This document shows, piece by piece, positions 30,703 to 38,246 of a DNA stretch of 64,000 bases. Each line of letters opens with the position of its first letter. Position 1 is the first letter of the stretch. The stretch covers positions 2,232,001-2,296,000 of the forward strand of contig NZ_CP038462.1 in assembly GCF_004777465.1 (NCBI RefSeq). Reading direction: 5' to 3'. Made by a program: the position numbers and the translations under genes. Under the pieces are notes generated by a model. The model was not told where the DNA came from. It did not search any database and saw nothing but the letters and a program-made list of their open reading frames with translations. Source of the stretch: Nocardioides daphniae. Lineage in GTDB: Bacteria > Actinomycetota > Actinomycetes > Propionibacteriales > Nocardioidaceae.

Positions 30703-31335
30703 CGTGCAACTCCTTGGTCGTCGTTCGTGCGTAGTCCCGGATGAGGTCCCAGGCACGGTGGTCCAGCTGTTCGGCCTGCTCGCGCAGCCAGGGGCTGAGG
30801 GCCCACGGGGCGGCGGCGAGCGCGGCGCGCAGTTCATCGATCTCCCCCTCCACCAGACGTGTTCCGACACCTCGGAGGGGTGCGGGACCGGAGGGGTGGT
30901 GGTGCGGGCGAGGTGCACGGGGCAGACCTCGTTCTCCACGACGCCCGAGGCGTCGACGGCGCGGTAGGCGAAGTCGGGCAGCAAGGGGCTGACCGCCTCC
31001 ACGTCGACGCCGAGCTCGTGGCGGCCGCCGCGGACGACGGCCTCGGCCACCGTCTCGCCGGGGCGGGGGTGGCCGCAGAAGGAGTTGGTCCAGACGCCGG
31101 GCCAGGAGCGCTTGCCCAGGGCCCGGCGGGTGAGCAGGAAGCGGCCGCCCGGGCAGAAGAGCCAGCACGAGTACGCCAGGTGCAGCGGCGTGTCGAAGCC
31201 GTGAACTCCCTCGCGGGGCGCGGTGCCGACCGGGCGACGGTCTGAGTCGAGGAGGACCACCAGGTCGGCCTCGGCGGGTCGTCGTCGTGTCGTCGGAAGT
31301 CGGCTGCTCCGGACGCGCCGTGTGCTCCGGGGCAC
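30699..31335 (-). CDS. idi: Isopentenyl-diphosphate delta-isomerase, type I
   Basis: About 212 residues after repair. Nudix-fold enzyme that interconverts IPP and DMAPP and supplies the carotenoid pathway. The catalytic Cys lies in WTNSFCGHP and the catalytic Glu in ENEVCPVHL; HLAYSCWLF and RRALGKRSWPGVW are typical. Two breaks each fit one missing base: at about 30853 (EHVW, then VEGEIDELRAAL) and at about 30715 (IRDYA, then RTNDDQGVAR and a TGA overlapping the crtE ATG). The start is uncertain: GTG at 31335 is in frame; ATGs at 31351 and 31384 would need one more indel. It is first in the operon, behind the promoter at 31403-31432. Confidence 0.85.
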
Positions 31336-31402
31336 AGGGGCTGTTCAGCATCTCGACTCTTGGTTGGCATCTGTTCGTGGCCATTGCCGCCGAACACTGA
31401 GG

Positions 31403-31432
31403 ATGCTAGATTCATCGTCGAAGGTATGTCAA
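31403..31432 (-). promoter_or_regulatory. Sigma-70-type promoter of the carotenoid operon
   Basis: On the minus strand TTGACA (31432-31427) and TAGCAT (31408-31403) are separated by 18 bases: a perfect -35 box and a good -10 box. Transcription would begin near 31396, about 60 bases before the idi GTG. The -35 box lies inside the first and second 11-bp repeats. Confidence 0.65.
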
Positions 31433-31464
31433 AGGTTTGATCAAGGTTTGACCAAGGTTTTTTC
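31421..31464. promoter_or_regulatory. Four tandem 11-bp repeats, probable CarH operator
   Basis: Repeats start at 31421, 31432, 31443 and 31454: AAGGTATGTCA, AAGGTTTGATC, AAGGTTTGACC, AAGGTTTTTTC. The spacing is exactly 11 bp. The core AAGGT is invariant and the next bases are nearly so. CarH tetramers are known to bind tandem 11-bp direct repeats across the -35 region of their target promoter, and the gene beside this array encodes a CarH-like protein. The array covers the -35 box of the crt promoter. Confidence 0.7.
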
Positions 31465-31480
31465 CGGACAGCCTGTCCGG
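31464..31480. promoter_or_regulatory. Palindrome next to the CarH repeats
   Basis: CCGGACAG-C-CTGTCCGG, perfect 8-bp arms around one base, directly abutting the fourth 11-bp repeat and 56 bases before the carH start. It could be an operator for a second regulator or part of carH control. No protein can be named. Confidence 0.4.
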
Positions 31481-31535
31481 AGCCCCAACCCCGCTCCTCC
31501 AGCACCTCCCCCACAGAGAGGCAAACCCCCACTCC

Positions 31536-32417
31536 TTGTTCACGATCAAGCACGCTGCACGCCTTGTCGGAGTGTCCGAAGCGACCCTCCGAGCCTGGGA
31601 GCGCCGCTACGGCATCGGGTCCCCGGTGCGCACCGAGGCGGGATACCGCCTCTACGACGACGCCGCCGTCCAGGCCCTCGAGACGATGAAGCACCTGGTC
31701 GACGAGGGCTGGCCGGTGAAGACCGCCGCCGAGGAGACACTGCGCAGGCTCTCCCGCGACGTGACGGCTCAAACCAGCGTCCCGGACGGTGGGTCCACGG
31801 CCTACTCCCCTGCCGACCTCGACGCGTTGGTGCCGCTCGCCAAGGCCTACGACGTGCCCGCCCTGGACGAGCTCCTCGACGAGCGCTTCTCGAGCGCGTC
31901 GTTCGAGAGCGTCGTCGACGACTGGCTGCTGCCTGCGCTGGGGCGGTTGGGTGCGGCCTGGGAGGCAGGCGAGGTGAGCGTCGCCGGTGAGCACCTGGTG
32001 TCGCACGGCGTCACGCGGCGGCTGTCGCGGGCGTACGAGGCTGCGGGCGACAGCCCGGTCGGCCCGCAGGTCGTGATCGGCCTTCCGCCGGGGTCGCGCC
32101 ACGACCTGGGGCTGCTCTGCTTCGCCACCGCGGCGCGCCGTGTGGGGCTGGCGCCGCGCTACCTCGGCACCGACGTGCCGACCGAGGACTGGATCGGTGC
32201 GGTCTCCCCCGCCGCCGTGCGCGCCGTGGTGCTCTCCGCGCCGTTGCGCGAGGACCTGTCGGCGCTCGAGGCGGTGGTCGACGCCGTACGCCTGACCCGC
32301 CCCGACGTCCTCGTCGCCGTCGGTGGCGCGCAGCAGGACGACGCCCCGGCCTACTGCCTGCGACTGGGGCACCGCATCGGCGACGCCGCGCACGAGCTGG
32401 CCGTACGCCTGGCCTGA
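31536..32417 (+). CDS. carH: CarH-like MerR/B12-binding light-sensing repressor
   Basis: A 293-residue regulator. Residues 2-70 form a MerR winged helix (TIKHAARLVGVSEATLRAWE, then RRYG). Residues 95-170 form the four-helix B12-cap with W142-x9-E152-H153, the Wx9EH signature that places adenosylcobalamin in CarH photoreceptors. Residues 175-293 form the Rossmann cobalamin domain with PGSRHDLG (H189 is the probable lower axial ligand), VLSAPL and VAVGGAQ. CarH proteins bind DNA as tetramers in the dark and fall apart in light. It is divergent from the carotenoid operon across the 11-bp repeats. The start is a TTG at 31536; no better start is visible. Confidence 0.88.
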   Translation: MFTIKHAARLVGVSEATLRAWERRYGIGSPVRTEAGYRLYDDAAVQALETMKHLVDEGWPVKTAAEETLRRLSRDVTAQTSVPDGGSTAYSPADLDALVPLAKAYDVPALDELLDERFSSASFESVVDDWLLPALGRLGAAWEAGEVSVAGEHLVSHGVTRRLSRAYEAAGDSPVGPQVVIGLPPGSRHDLGLLCFATAARRVGLAPRYLGTDVPTEDWIGAVSPAAVRAVVLSAPLREDLSALEAVVDAVRLTRPDVLVAVGGAQQDDAPAYCLRLGHRIGDAAHELAVRLA

Positions 32418-32422
32418 CGCCT

Positions 32423-32446
32423 CCGTCTGCGCGTTGCGGCAGACGG
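32423..32446 (+). terminator. carH terminator hairpin
   Basis: CCGTCTGC (32423-32430) pairs with GCAGACGG (32439-32446) across 8 bases, 6 bases after the carH stop. It separates carH from the rnpB promoter. Confidence 0.6.
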
Positions 32447-32450
32447 GGCA

Positions 32451-32456
32451 TAGACT
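32451..32456 (+). promoter_or_regulatory. -10 box of rnpB
   Basis: TAGACT lies 8 bases before the inferred rnpB 5' end at 32465. No clear -35 box is visible at the expected distance; the upstream carH hairpin occupies that space. Confidence 0.45.
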
Positions 32457-32464
32457 CGCCCGTG

Positions 32465-32855
32465 CGAACGGGCCGGCCGGGCGATCGCGTCATCCGAGGG
32501 AGACCGAGGGTGCCGAGGAAAGTCCGGGCTCCACAGGGCAGGGTGGTGGGTAACACCCACCCGGGGTGACCCGCGGGACAGTGCCACAGAGAACAGACCG
32601 CCGCTCCTCGGAGCGGTAAGGGTGAAACGGTGGTGCAAGAGACCACCAGTGATCCAGGCGACTGGAGCAGCTCGGTAAACCCCACCCGGAGCAAGGTCAA
32701 GAAGCCACTCGCTCGCGAGTGGTGCGTGTACGTCCGAGGGCTGCCCGCCCGAGTACACGGGTAGACCGCAGGAGGCGTCAGGCAACTGGCGTCGTAGATG
32801 GATGGTCGCCCCCACGCAAGTGGGACAGAACCCGGCTTACAGGCCGGCCCGTTCG
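32465..32855 (+). ncRNA. rnpB: RNase P RNA (bacterial class A)
   Basis: The 5' end CGAACGGGCCGGCC pairs with GGCCGGCCCGTTCG at the 3' end to form helix P1. Conserved cores are present: GAGGAAAGTCCGGGCTCC near 32515, GGTAAGGGTGAAACGGTGG near 32619, and the 3' ACAGAACCCGGCTTAC near 32825. This is the ribozyme that trims tRNA 5' ends. Its last 23 bases form part of the 31-bp attachment repeat of the inserted element, and the inserted copy keeps the gene complete. One near-identical displaced copy of its 3' end lies at 39574. Confidence 0.95.
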
Positions 32856-32863
32856 CTTCACCC
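32833..32863 (+). repeat. attL-type repeat in the rnpB 3' end
   Basis: The left copy of the 31-bp direct repeat begins CGGCTTACAGGCCGG and ends GTTCGCTTCACCC. Positions up to 32855 are rnpB itself. The right copy at 39574-39604 differs only by one C-to-T change in the P1 strand. Confidence 0.85.
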
Positions 32864-32893
32864 CCTCTGACCTGCGGAAACGCTTCTCGGAGG

Positions 32894-32930
32894 GGTTTAC
32901 TGTGCCCGTACTGTGCCCACGATTTTCACT
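32894..32930 (+). repeat. 37-bp degenerate end repeat, left copy
   Basis: It starts GGTTTACTGTGCCC and ends CGATTTTCACT, and holds ACTGTGCCC twice, 11 bases apart. A copy in the same orientation at 39440-39476 matches at 31 of 37 positions. Repeated short sites near an attachment site could be integrase arm sites; this is inference. A 16-mer at 32867-32882 (CTGACCTGCGGAAACG) recurs inverted at 39507-39522. Confidence 0.55.
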
Positions 32931-32948
32931 CTAGCCCGCCAGCGAGGG

Positions 32949-33434
32949 TCATGAACGATCGTCGGCAGGACGTCCTGCGCCGCGCCCTCGCTCCCAGTGC
33001 TTCTTGAAGGAGCGCAGGACCTGGACCCGGGTCTCGTCGTCCAGGATTCCGGCGAACGGCGAGTTCTGACGCAGCTCGCAGGCTTCAGGGCTGGTCGAGG
33101 TGAGGGTGTCGAGCACGGCCTCCAACCCCTCGTCGAGGACGCGTTCCCAGGCGTCGAGGTAGCGCACCGTCATCCCGTCGCTGCGGTGCTCCGCCCTCCA
33201 CCGCTCGATGTTGCCTCGCGCGCGATGCAGCCACAGCGACCGCTCCTGCTCACGCGTGAGCTCCCGCCCGGACCCGAGGATCCTCCTGACCTCGCGAGCC
33301 GGGATGCGGCGGTGGCGGCCGACGAACACGTGCTCGATCTCGTCGCGGCCGCACATGTTGACCACCTGCTGGCGCGACACGCCCAAGTGCCTGGCGACCT
33401 CGCCAGTGCTTAGGAGCTGCCGTTCGCTGGTCAT
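32949..33434 (-). CDS. Excisionase-family HTH protein
   Basis: A 161-residue protein. Residues 8-55 are an excisionase/MerR-like helix-turn-helix (LSTGEVARHLGVSRQQVVNM, then VGRHRRIPAREVRRIL). The C-terminal 100 residues are helical and charged, with a WxxHRARGNIERW stretch. It lies right inside the left att repeat, where recombination directionality factors often lie, but its C-terminal extension is longer than that of a plain Xis. It could instead be the DNA-binding half of a toxin-antitoxin pair, but no partner is adjacent. The ATG at 33434 was chosen because the HTH starts there. Confidence 0.65.
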   Translation of the reverse strand: MTSERQLLSTGEVARHLGVSRQQVVNMCGRDEIEHVFVGRHRRIPAREVRRILGSGRELTREQERSLWLHRARGNIERWRAEHRSDGMTVRYLDAWERVLDEGLEAVLDTLTSTSPEACELRQNSPFAGILDDETRVQVLRSFKKHWERGRGAGRPADDRS

Positions 33435-33519
33435 GCGGCCAGCCTCGGCCACAAACACCAAAACACAACGCGCTGCCGAGCGGTGACGCTCCTCGAGGAA
33501 CGTCCCTGGCGGCGCTGCG

Positions 33520-33924
33520 CTATGACCGAAGGAGGTCCACGTGGGCGTCGGTCCACGCCACGTAATCATCGGCTGAGAACAGGTCAGTTGACGACGACCG
33601 GTTGGGCTTGAGAGTGACGGTCCCCATGAGCGTCCCCACGTTCTGGTCGCCGTCGAAGACGCTCACGGTGATCATCACGTCCTGATACGTGCTGCCCGTG
33701 TTCTGGACCGTGATGGCCGCGTCGAAGCGGCCGTCTTCCCCCTTTGTCACCTTCAGGCCGCTGAAGTGTGCGTCCGAACCAACGACCTCGCCCCCACCGC
33801 CGATGGCGTCCCGAATCGGTCCCGGCAGGTCACGACCAGTGAGTCCGGACCAGGCGATGTAGGCCGACGCGGCGAACGCGAGCAGGACGAGGACCAGAAG
33901 GATCCGCTTCACACGCTTGAACAT
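33520..33924 (-). CDS. Membrane-anchored FxLYD-like protein
   Basis: A 134-residue protein with one N-terminal membrane helix (ILLVLVLLAFAASAYIAW, residues 8-25) and an extracytoplasmic beta domain: ITVQNTGSTYQDVMITVSVF, then GTLMGTVTLKPNRSSS. That pattern resembles FxLYD/DUF3426-type beta sandwiches found on actinobacterial surface proteins. The function is unknown. It is element cargo with no operon partner. Confidence 0.6.
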   Translation of the reverse strand: MFKRVKRILLVLVLLAFAASAYIAWSGLTGRDLPGPIRDAIGGGGEVVGSDAHFSGLKVTKGEDGRFDAAITVQNTGSTYQDVMITVSVFDGDQNVGTLMGTVTLKPNRSSSTDLFSADDYVAWTDAHVDLLRS

Positions 33925-34146
33925 CAGTGCGCTTCCACTCGGGGCCGATTCAAGCTCTCATCCTCGCGCAGGGAGTCACTCGGCAGGACCGGATTAGCCT
34001 TATTCCCTCCGGCACCACGAGCCTCGTCCGAAACGCCTCAGCGCACCCGGGACTGGGTCTCTCCTCCGTCCCGCGGGTCCGCAACCGCAGCGCCTTCGAC
34101 TGCTCGAAGGACGTGCTGCCTCTCCCCCCAACAGCTCATCCATCAC

Positions 34147-34380
34147 CTAGCGGCTGCGGGGATCCTCGTCGCCTATCAGGTGGCCGTAGGTGTCCCAGGT
34201 CTCCATGGCCGACTTGTGGCCGAGGAGAGCTTGGAGCACCTTGATCGACTGTCCGCCGCGGATCTGCGCGGAGGCGAAGTAGTGGCGCAGGTCGTGCGGC
34301 GTCGCGGTCAGGCCCAGCTGCTTGTTCGCCGTCGTCCAGGCCGACTGAAGGGTACTGGGAGCCAGAAGCCTGCCGCTCAC
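34147..34380 (-). pseudogene. Tyrosine integrase C-terminal fragment
   Basis: Only 77 residues remain of a phage-type integrase: the HxxR box HDLRHYFAS, the LLGHKSAMETWDTYGHL box with the nucleophile Tyr, and a normal C-terminal stop. The N-terminal arm-binding and core domains and the first catalytic Arg are missing, and no continuation is visible in 34381-34501 in any frame. This is the probable integrase of the rnpB element, now dead. The stretch 33925-34146 holds no gene. Confidence 0.8.
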
Positions 34381-34501
34381 TCCGGTGCGAGGATTCCGAA
34401 GCGTCTGTGTGAAACTCGGACGCTATTCGGGTTCCCGGAGTCAACGGTAAGGCGACAACGGGGCCATCAGCTCTCGGCCTCCGCCGGAGGACGCGATCAG
34501 G

Positions 34502-34936
34502 TCACTCACCCAGGGTTAGTGACAAGGAACCTGCCTCGTCCTGCTTGAACAGGTACGGTTCGGCGCTGGTGGTGCCGACCGTGAGACCGTAGACGTCGGT
34601 TTCGCCGACCGGGACCTCGTAGACGACGAAGTCGTAGCGGCACGGACCCATGTACTCCTCGGTGTCGACGTCGACCCCCTCCCCAAGTTCATCGAAGGCC
34701 AGAACTTTGCCGCTGTTGTCGGTGATCGTGACGCGAGCACCGTCCTCGACGGAGCCATTGGCTTGGCTACCGCAACCTCCAGGACCTGAGATGGTTCCGG
34801 CGACGTCGAAGGTGGTCGGCTCCGTCTCCTTCTCGGACTTGGCTTTCTCCCCGCTGTCGGACGCACCGGAGCCGCACGCGACCAAGGACAGGCCAAGGAA
34901 TACGGCAATGGCTGCGCTCCGGGTCAGGTTCATCAT
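34502..34936 (-). CDS. Lipoprotein of unknown function
   Basis: A 144-residue lipoprotein. The signal peptide runs to the lipobox LVACGSG (Cys at residue 22), followed by a charged Ser/Lys/Glu linker (SGEKAKSEKETEP). The mature domain is beta-rich, with VTITDNSGKVLAF and a Cys pair (GGCGSQ, MGPCRYDF). The start ATGATG follows GAGGAGCACC. I do not recognise the domain; it looks like a surface or signalling lipoprotein. It is carried on the rnpB element. Confidence 0.65.
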   Translation of the reverse strand: MMNLTRSAAIAVFLGLSLVACGSGASDSGEKAKSEKETEPTTFDVAGTISGPGGCGSQANGSVEDGARVTITDNSGKVLAFDELGEGVDVDTEEYMGPCRYDFVVYEVPVGETDVYGLTVGTTSAEPYLFKQDEAGSLSLTLGE

Positions 34937-35123
34937 GGTGCTCCTCGCAGGTTCGGTTGCCCTGGCCGGGCGGGAGCCTTTCTACACCAGCGCGACGACC
35001 ACTGGGGGGCTAAACCGCGAGGGAGCGTCCCAGATTGCGGAGGTCGCTGAGAGGCGGCGGCGAGGCGCGAGGCGGGCTGAGTTCGGTCACGAGGCTAGAC
35101 GTGCACAGAATCCGATGGATCAG

Positions 35124-35797
35124 TCATGCCCCCAAGGGTGTCGCGGTGCCGACCTCGGTGGCGGTGAGGTGAGTGCTCGGGAACGTCTCCACGCCTCGAA
35201 AGGGACGGGAAGCCTCCACGCCGCGGACCGTCAGGTCTTCGGCCACCTCGCGTCGCACATTGCCGGTGCGGCGCCGAGGAGGTGTTCGACTTCGCCTCGG
35301 GCGTCTGCCTGGTTCCACGCCGAGCACTGCGCGCCGAGACGCAACAGCGCCACGCTCGCCAGGGCGGCGCGGTCCAGAGAGCCGACCGCCACCGCGGGTG
35401 GGGCGCCCCGTCGCGGGGCTGGTTTCTGGAAACCCAGCTCGTGGATCTCGTCGACCCAGCGCCGTTCCAGGTCGGCACCGGTGACGGGGACGACCTTGTC
35501 CGGGCGGGCGTCCGCCCAGGCGCGTCGGTCCCAGGCTTGCCGCAGCGTCGGCCCGGGCTCCTCACCGGGATGCTCACTGCGCCACTGCGCTTCGTAGGAG
35601 TCGACGTCGGTCTCGATCTGGCGGGCCCGGGCACTGAAGGCTGCGGCGTACGCAGCCAGCTCAACGACTTCGCCGCTGTCGGAGTCGATTCGTAGCATGC
35701 GTGCCGGTGCTTGGGGAGTCACTAGAGGGTTTGGTGAGTAGTGGATTTCTGAGCCGTCGATGATTGCGAGCGAATACCGAGGGCGGCGACTCAGCAT
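35124..35797 (-). pseudogene. MobF-type conjugative relaxase fragment
   Basis: About 220 residues in two frames. The first frame holds FSARARQIETDVDSYEAQWR, HPGEEPGPTLRQAWDRRAWA and LERRWVDEIHELGF, a stretch typical of the post-catalytic region of actinobacterial TrwC/MobF relaxases, then WNQADARGEVEHLLGA. The second frame continues with VAEDLTVRGVEASRPF and stops early. The metal-binding HUH domain and the helicase domain are absent. This is a remnant of a conjugation gene and shows that the element, or a larger ancestor, was once transferred by conjugation. Nothing is visible in 34937-35123. Confidence 0.65.
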
Positions 35798-35834
35798 CCG
35801 AAGTGCGCCCTATGGCCTCGTGCGCGGCTCCGGT

Positions 35835-36782
35835 TCATGCGGGACCGAGCAGTTCGAGCGCGGTGTATGTCTCCGAGGAAGTGCCGTCTGGGCGCTCGGT
35901 GGGCTGGACGCGGACGCGGAGCGTGATGGTCTCACGAAGCCGGGGCACCTCGAAGGCCTCGGGAGGCAGCTCGGAGACGTCCACGTACCTTGGCCCGTCC
36001 TCGGTGTCGATCCGCCATCGTGCGACGTCGCTCAGTGTGTGGGCGACCCCAATCAGTTCATCCTCGTAGGAGTCCAGCGCCTGTCCATCGACAAACTGTG
36101 CGAGCCAGCCCGCTATACCGGATGACACCGTCACTCGCGCCGCGGGCTGACCAGGTTCGAGCCAAGTCGCGTCAAGATCAAAGTTCGCGGCACTGAGCGA
36201 CTTCGCGAGGTCCTTCACGTTCGACGCCACCCGCGCACCGAGCTCGCGCATGTGCTGTGCAAGAGCGTCACCGTCCGGCCCGGCGCTTGCGGCCTCGGAC
36301 AGCAGCCCGATGAGCGTCTCATTGGCTCGGTCCGCGAGGGGGCGCTCAACATCGACCATCACCCTCTGTCCCTCTGGAGCGACCTCCGCGAACGGGTCAC
36401 TCCTGGGCGTGAGGTTGAGAATCACAGAACCCGGAGCGGGAGATGTCGCTAGCATCATCGTCGTCCGCTGCACGATCGCTTCGGAGAGGCGGCCACGGTT
36501 GACTTTGGCACCCTCGAGGGAGGCACCAACGGCGGACACGGCGCGCTGCCACGTGGCGGCGACCTGGCCGATCGATGCGAGCGGAGCCGAGTGACCCTCG
36601 ACTCCCGCCCCGTGGATTCGTAGATGACCACGAGAAAGCAGCTCGCGAACATCTCCGAGCTGCTGGGCGATCATGGCCTCTATGCTGCGCCGGCCGAGGT
36701 CGCCCGCTGCAGACCAATTCGGCTCAGGGAGATCGCGAGCGCGACCCATGAGAACCTCGAAGGCAGACTCAGACGTAGCCAT
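35835..36782 (-). CDS. Unknown protein paired with nucleotidyltransferase-like gene
   Basis: A 315-residue protein that I do not recognise. It starts with a helical region (SAFEVLMGRARDLPEPNW) and has a central part with PGSVILNLTPRSDPFAE that looks like a beta-rich domain. Near residue 160 comes an Ala-rich helical segment. The C-terminal part reads like a mixed alpha/beta domain (YVDVSELPPEAFEVPRLR). No signal peptide or membrane helix is seen. The ATG overlaps the end of the upstream nucleotidyltransferase-like gene by 14 bases, so the two are translated together and probably act together. Confidence 0.65.
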   Translation of the reverse strand: MATSESAFEVLMGRARDLPEPNWSAAGDLGRRSIEAMIAQQLGDVRELLSRGHLRIHGAGVEGHSAPLASIGQVAATWQRAVSAVGASLEGAKVNRGRLSEAIVQRTTMMLATSPAPGSVILNLTPRSDPFAEVAPEGQRVMVDVERPLADRANETLIGLLSEAASAGPDGDALAQHMRELGARVASNVKDLAKSLSAANFDLDATWLEPGQPAARVTVSSGIAGWLAQFVDGQALDSYEDELIGVAHTLSDVARWRIDTEDGPRYVDVSELPPEAFEVPRLRETITLRVRVQPTERPDGTSSETYTALELLGPA

Positions 36783-37296
36783 CTAGGATCACCTCCACGT
36801 AGCCGCGTCGGGGAAGGCTGTTCTCACGCAGGTCTAGTGAGCGCTCCCGGGACCACAGGTCATCCCAGTAGCCCCTGCTCTCACGGTACTCCGCCGCCCA
36901 ATGGACCGGGTTGGTCCCGGGGCGAGGCACCCATTCAAGGATGAAACAGTCGACCTGCAGGCCGAACACTTCCTTCACACGTTTGTCGGCGACCGTCTGG
37001 AGGAACTGTGACTTACGCTCGTCCACCTTGGCGCCGAGGACGCGCCAGGACTCGACCACGTAAACGCTGTCGATGTCGCCCGGCTCGTGCTTCTCCGTCA
37101 GAAAGCTCCCGCCCAGCCACGCGGCGGGCACGGCCTCGACGACCTCCCGCATCGCTTGGGTGAGCGTCAGCCAATCCGCCCAAATCTGCTGTCGCCGCTC
37201 CGATTGGCCAGTGACGAACGCAGCCTCGACCTCCTCGATCGTGGCAGTCCACCGACCTAGCGGAAGGCGGCCAGCATTGAGCTCGGGAACCGACAT
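36769..37296 (-). CDS. Nucleotidyltransferase-like protein (DUF6932-type)
   Basis: A 175-residue protein with the nucleotidyltransferase active-site pattern GS-x9-DxD: GSFLTEKHEPGDIDSVYVVE near residue 65. The N-terminal lead-in (LPLGRWTATIEEVEAAFV) and the later VDCFILEW strand fit DUF6932-like minimal nucleotidyltransferases. Such folds occur as antitoxins or toxins (MNT, AbiEii) and as RNA-modifying enzymes. It is first in a two-gene operon with the 315-residue unknown. It has no C-terminal substrate-binding domain, so its target may be brought by the partner; that is inference. Confidence 0.6.
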   Translation of the reverse strand: MSVPELNAGRLPLGRWTATIEEVEAAFVTGQSERRQQIWADWLTLTQAMREVVEAVPAAWLGGSFLTEKHEPGDIDSVYVVESWRVLGAKVDERKSQFLQTVADKRVKEVFGLQVDCFILEWVPRPGTNPVHWAAEYRESRGYWDDLWSRERSLDLRENSLPRRGYVEVILDGYV

Positions 37297-37823
37297 GTTC
37301 CGGATCGTAATGGTCGCCGCGGCCCCTCCGCAGGCGATCAGTGCGGGTGCCCTGGCGCCGACCAGCGTCGACTATGTCGGCGGCAACGCCCCTTGGGGTC
37401 ACGGGTGCACCGCCGGGGCCAGACGCGCCATGCAGAACGTGGGTTGCAGTTGAGGTGGGGAGGTTCGGTCACTTGCACGCACTGTGCCGGTCCACGGGTC
37501 CGGGCGAACGATCAGCGAGGTCCTTCGCGATCACCGACCCTTGACAGCCGCACGGAGAGGCTCAGCACTCTACGGCGAACGCGAACAACGACAAACGGCG
37601 GAGTGCAGCAGGCTTGGATGTAGCAAGCATGCAGCAGACGCGGTCCCCGGCGACCCCGGCCCCGGCCCTGCATGGAGTGTCCCGCCTGTGTCGTAGCGCA
37701 CCTGTTAGTTCCATTGAAAGCAGGGCGTGTCGGCGGTTACAGTTCTTACATCTGTGACAGATAGTAGTGCAGATGCTTCAACTTCCGGGCGAGAGCGACG
37801 CCCGCATTATCGAAGGAACCGGC
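37297..37823. other. Non-coding stretch inside the element
   Basis: About 530 bases with no convincing gene in any frame. TCTGTGACAGA at 37751-37761 is a short palindrome 63 bases before the HTH gene and could be its operator. Two short CCCCGGCC-like repeats lie near 37655. Promoters for the flanking genes should lie here. Confidence 0.4.
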
Positions 37824-38219
37824 ATGAAGACTCTCGATGCATCCACCGTCCACGCAGATGACCTGGACCGTCTCGAGGACACCCTCAAGACGATGCAGCC
37901 TGACTCCGAGCTCGCCTTCTTCTTGGCGGCTCTGGCCGCCGCTGTGCGCGACGGCAGTGACATCATCGCTGGACGTGAGGCTGATCTGGTCACGCCCGCC
38001 CAGGCTGCGAAGCTCCTTGGGATCAGCCGTGTCCATCTCTACAAGGTCATGGACGCCGGAGACATCCCCTTCGTCCAGGTCGGACGTGATCGCAGGCTCG
38101 CGCTCGGGGACGTTAAGACTCTGCTCAACGAGCGGAACGCCGCCAGCAAGGAACTCGCCGAGCGTCTCGCTCGCACCAGCGACGCTCGCGCAGCTGCGCT
38201 GGACTCCCTCGACGCATAG
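37824..38219 (+). CDS. HTH antitoxin-like protein
   Basis: A 131-residue protein. Residues 55-105 form an excisionase-type helix-turn-helix (LVTPAQAAKLLGISRVHLYK, then GRDRRLALGDVKTLL). The acidic N-terminus (DDLDRLEDTLKTMQPDSEL) resembles antitoxins that partner PIN-domain toxins in actinobacteria. No PIN gene follows; the next gene, 27 bases downstream, encodes a protein with a DUF3039-like end. It may regulate that neighbour. The ATG at 37824 was chosen at the start of the conserved region; a weak longer start lies at 37767. Confidence 0.65.
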   Translation: MKTLDASTVHADDLDRLEDTLKTMQPDSELAFFLAALAAAVRDGSDIIAGREADLVTPAQAAKLLGISRVHLYKVMDAGDIPFVQVGRDRRLALGDVKTLLNERNAASKELAERLARTSDARAAALDSLDA

Positions 38220-38246
38220 GCGCGTCTTGGCTCATTTGTCCGTCCC

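Noticed and set aside
31223..31990. Open frame overlapping the idi promoter and the carH start
   Set aside because: The translation is Arg/Pro-rich with no motif and conflicts with the well-supported carH frame.
32949..33434. Plain excisionase of the element
   Set aside because: The HTH fits, but the 100-residue C-terminal extension is unusual for Xis; I keep the call general.
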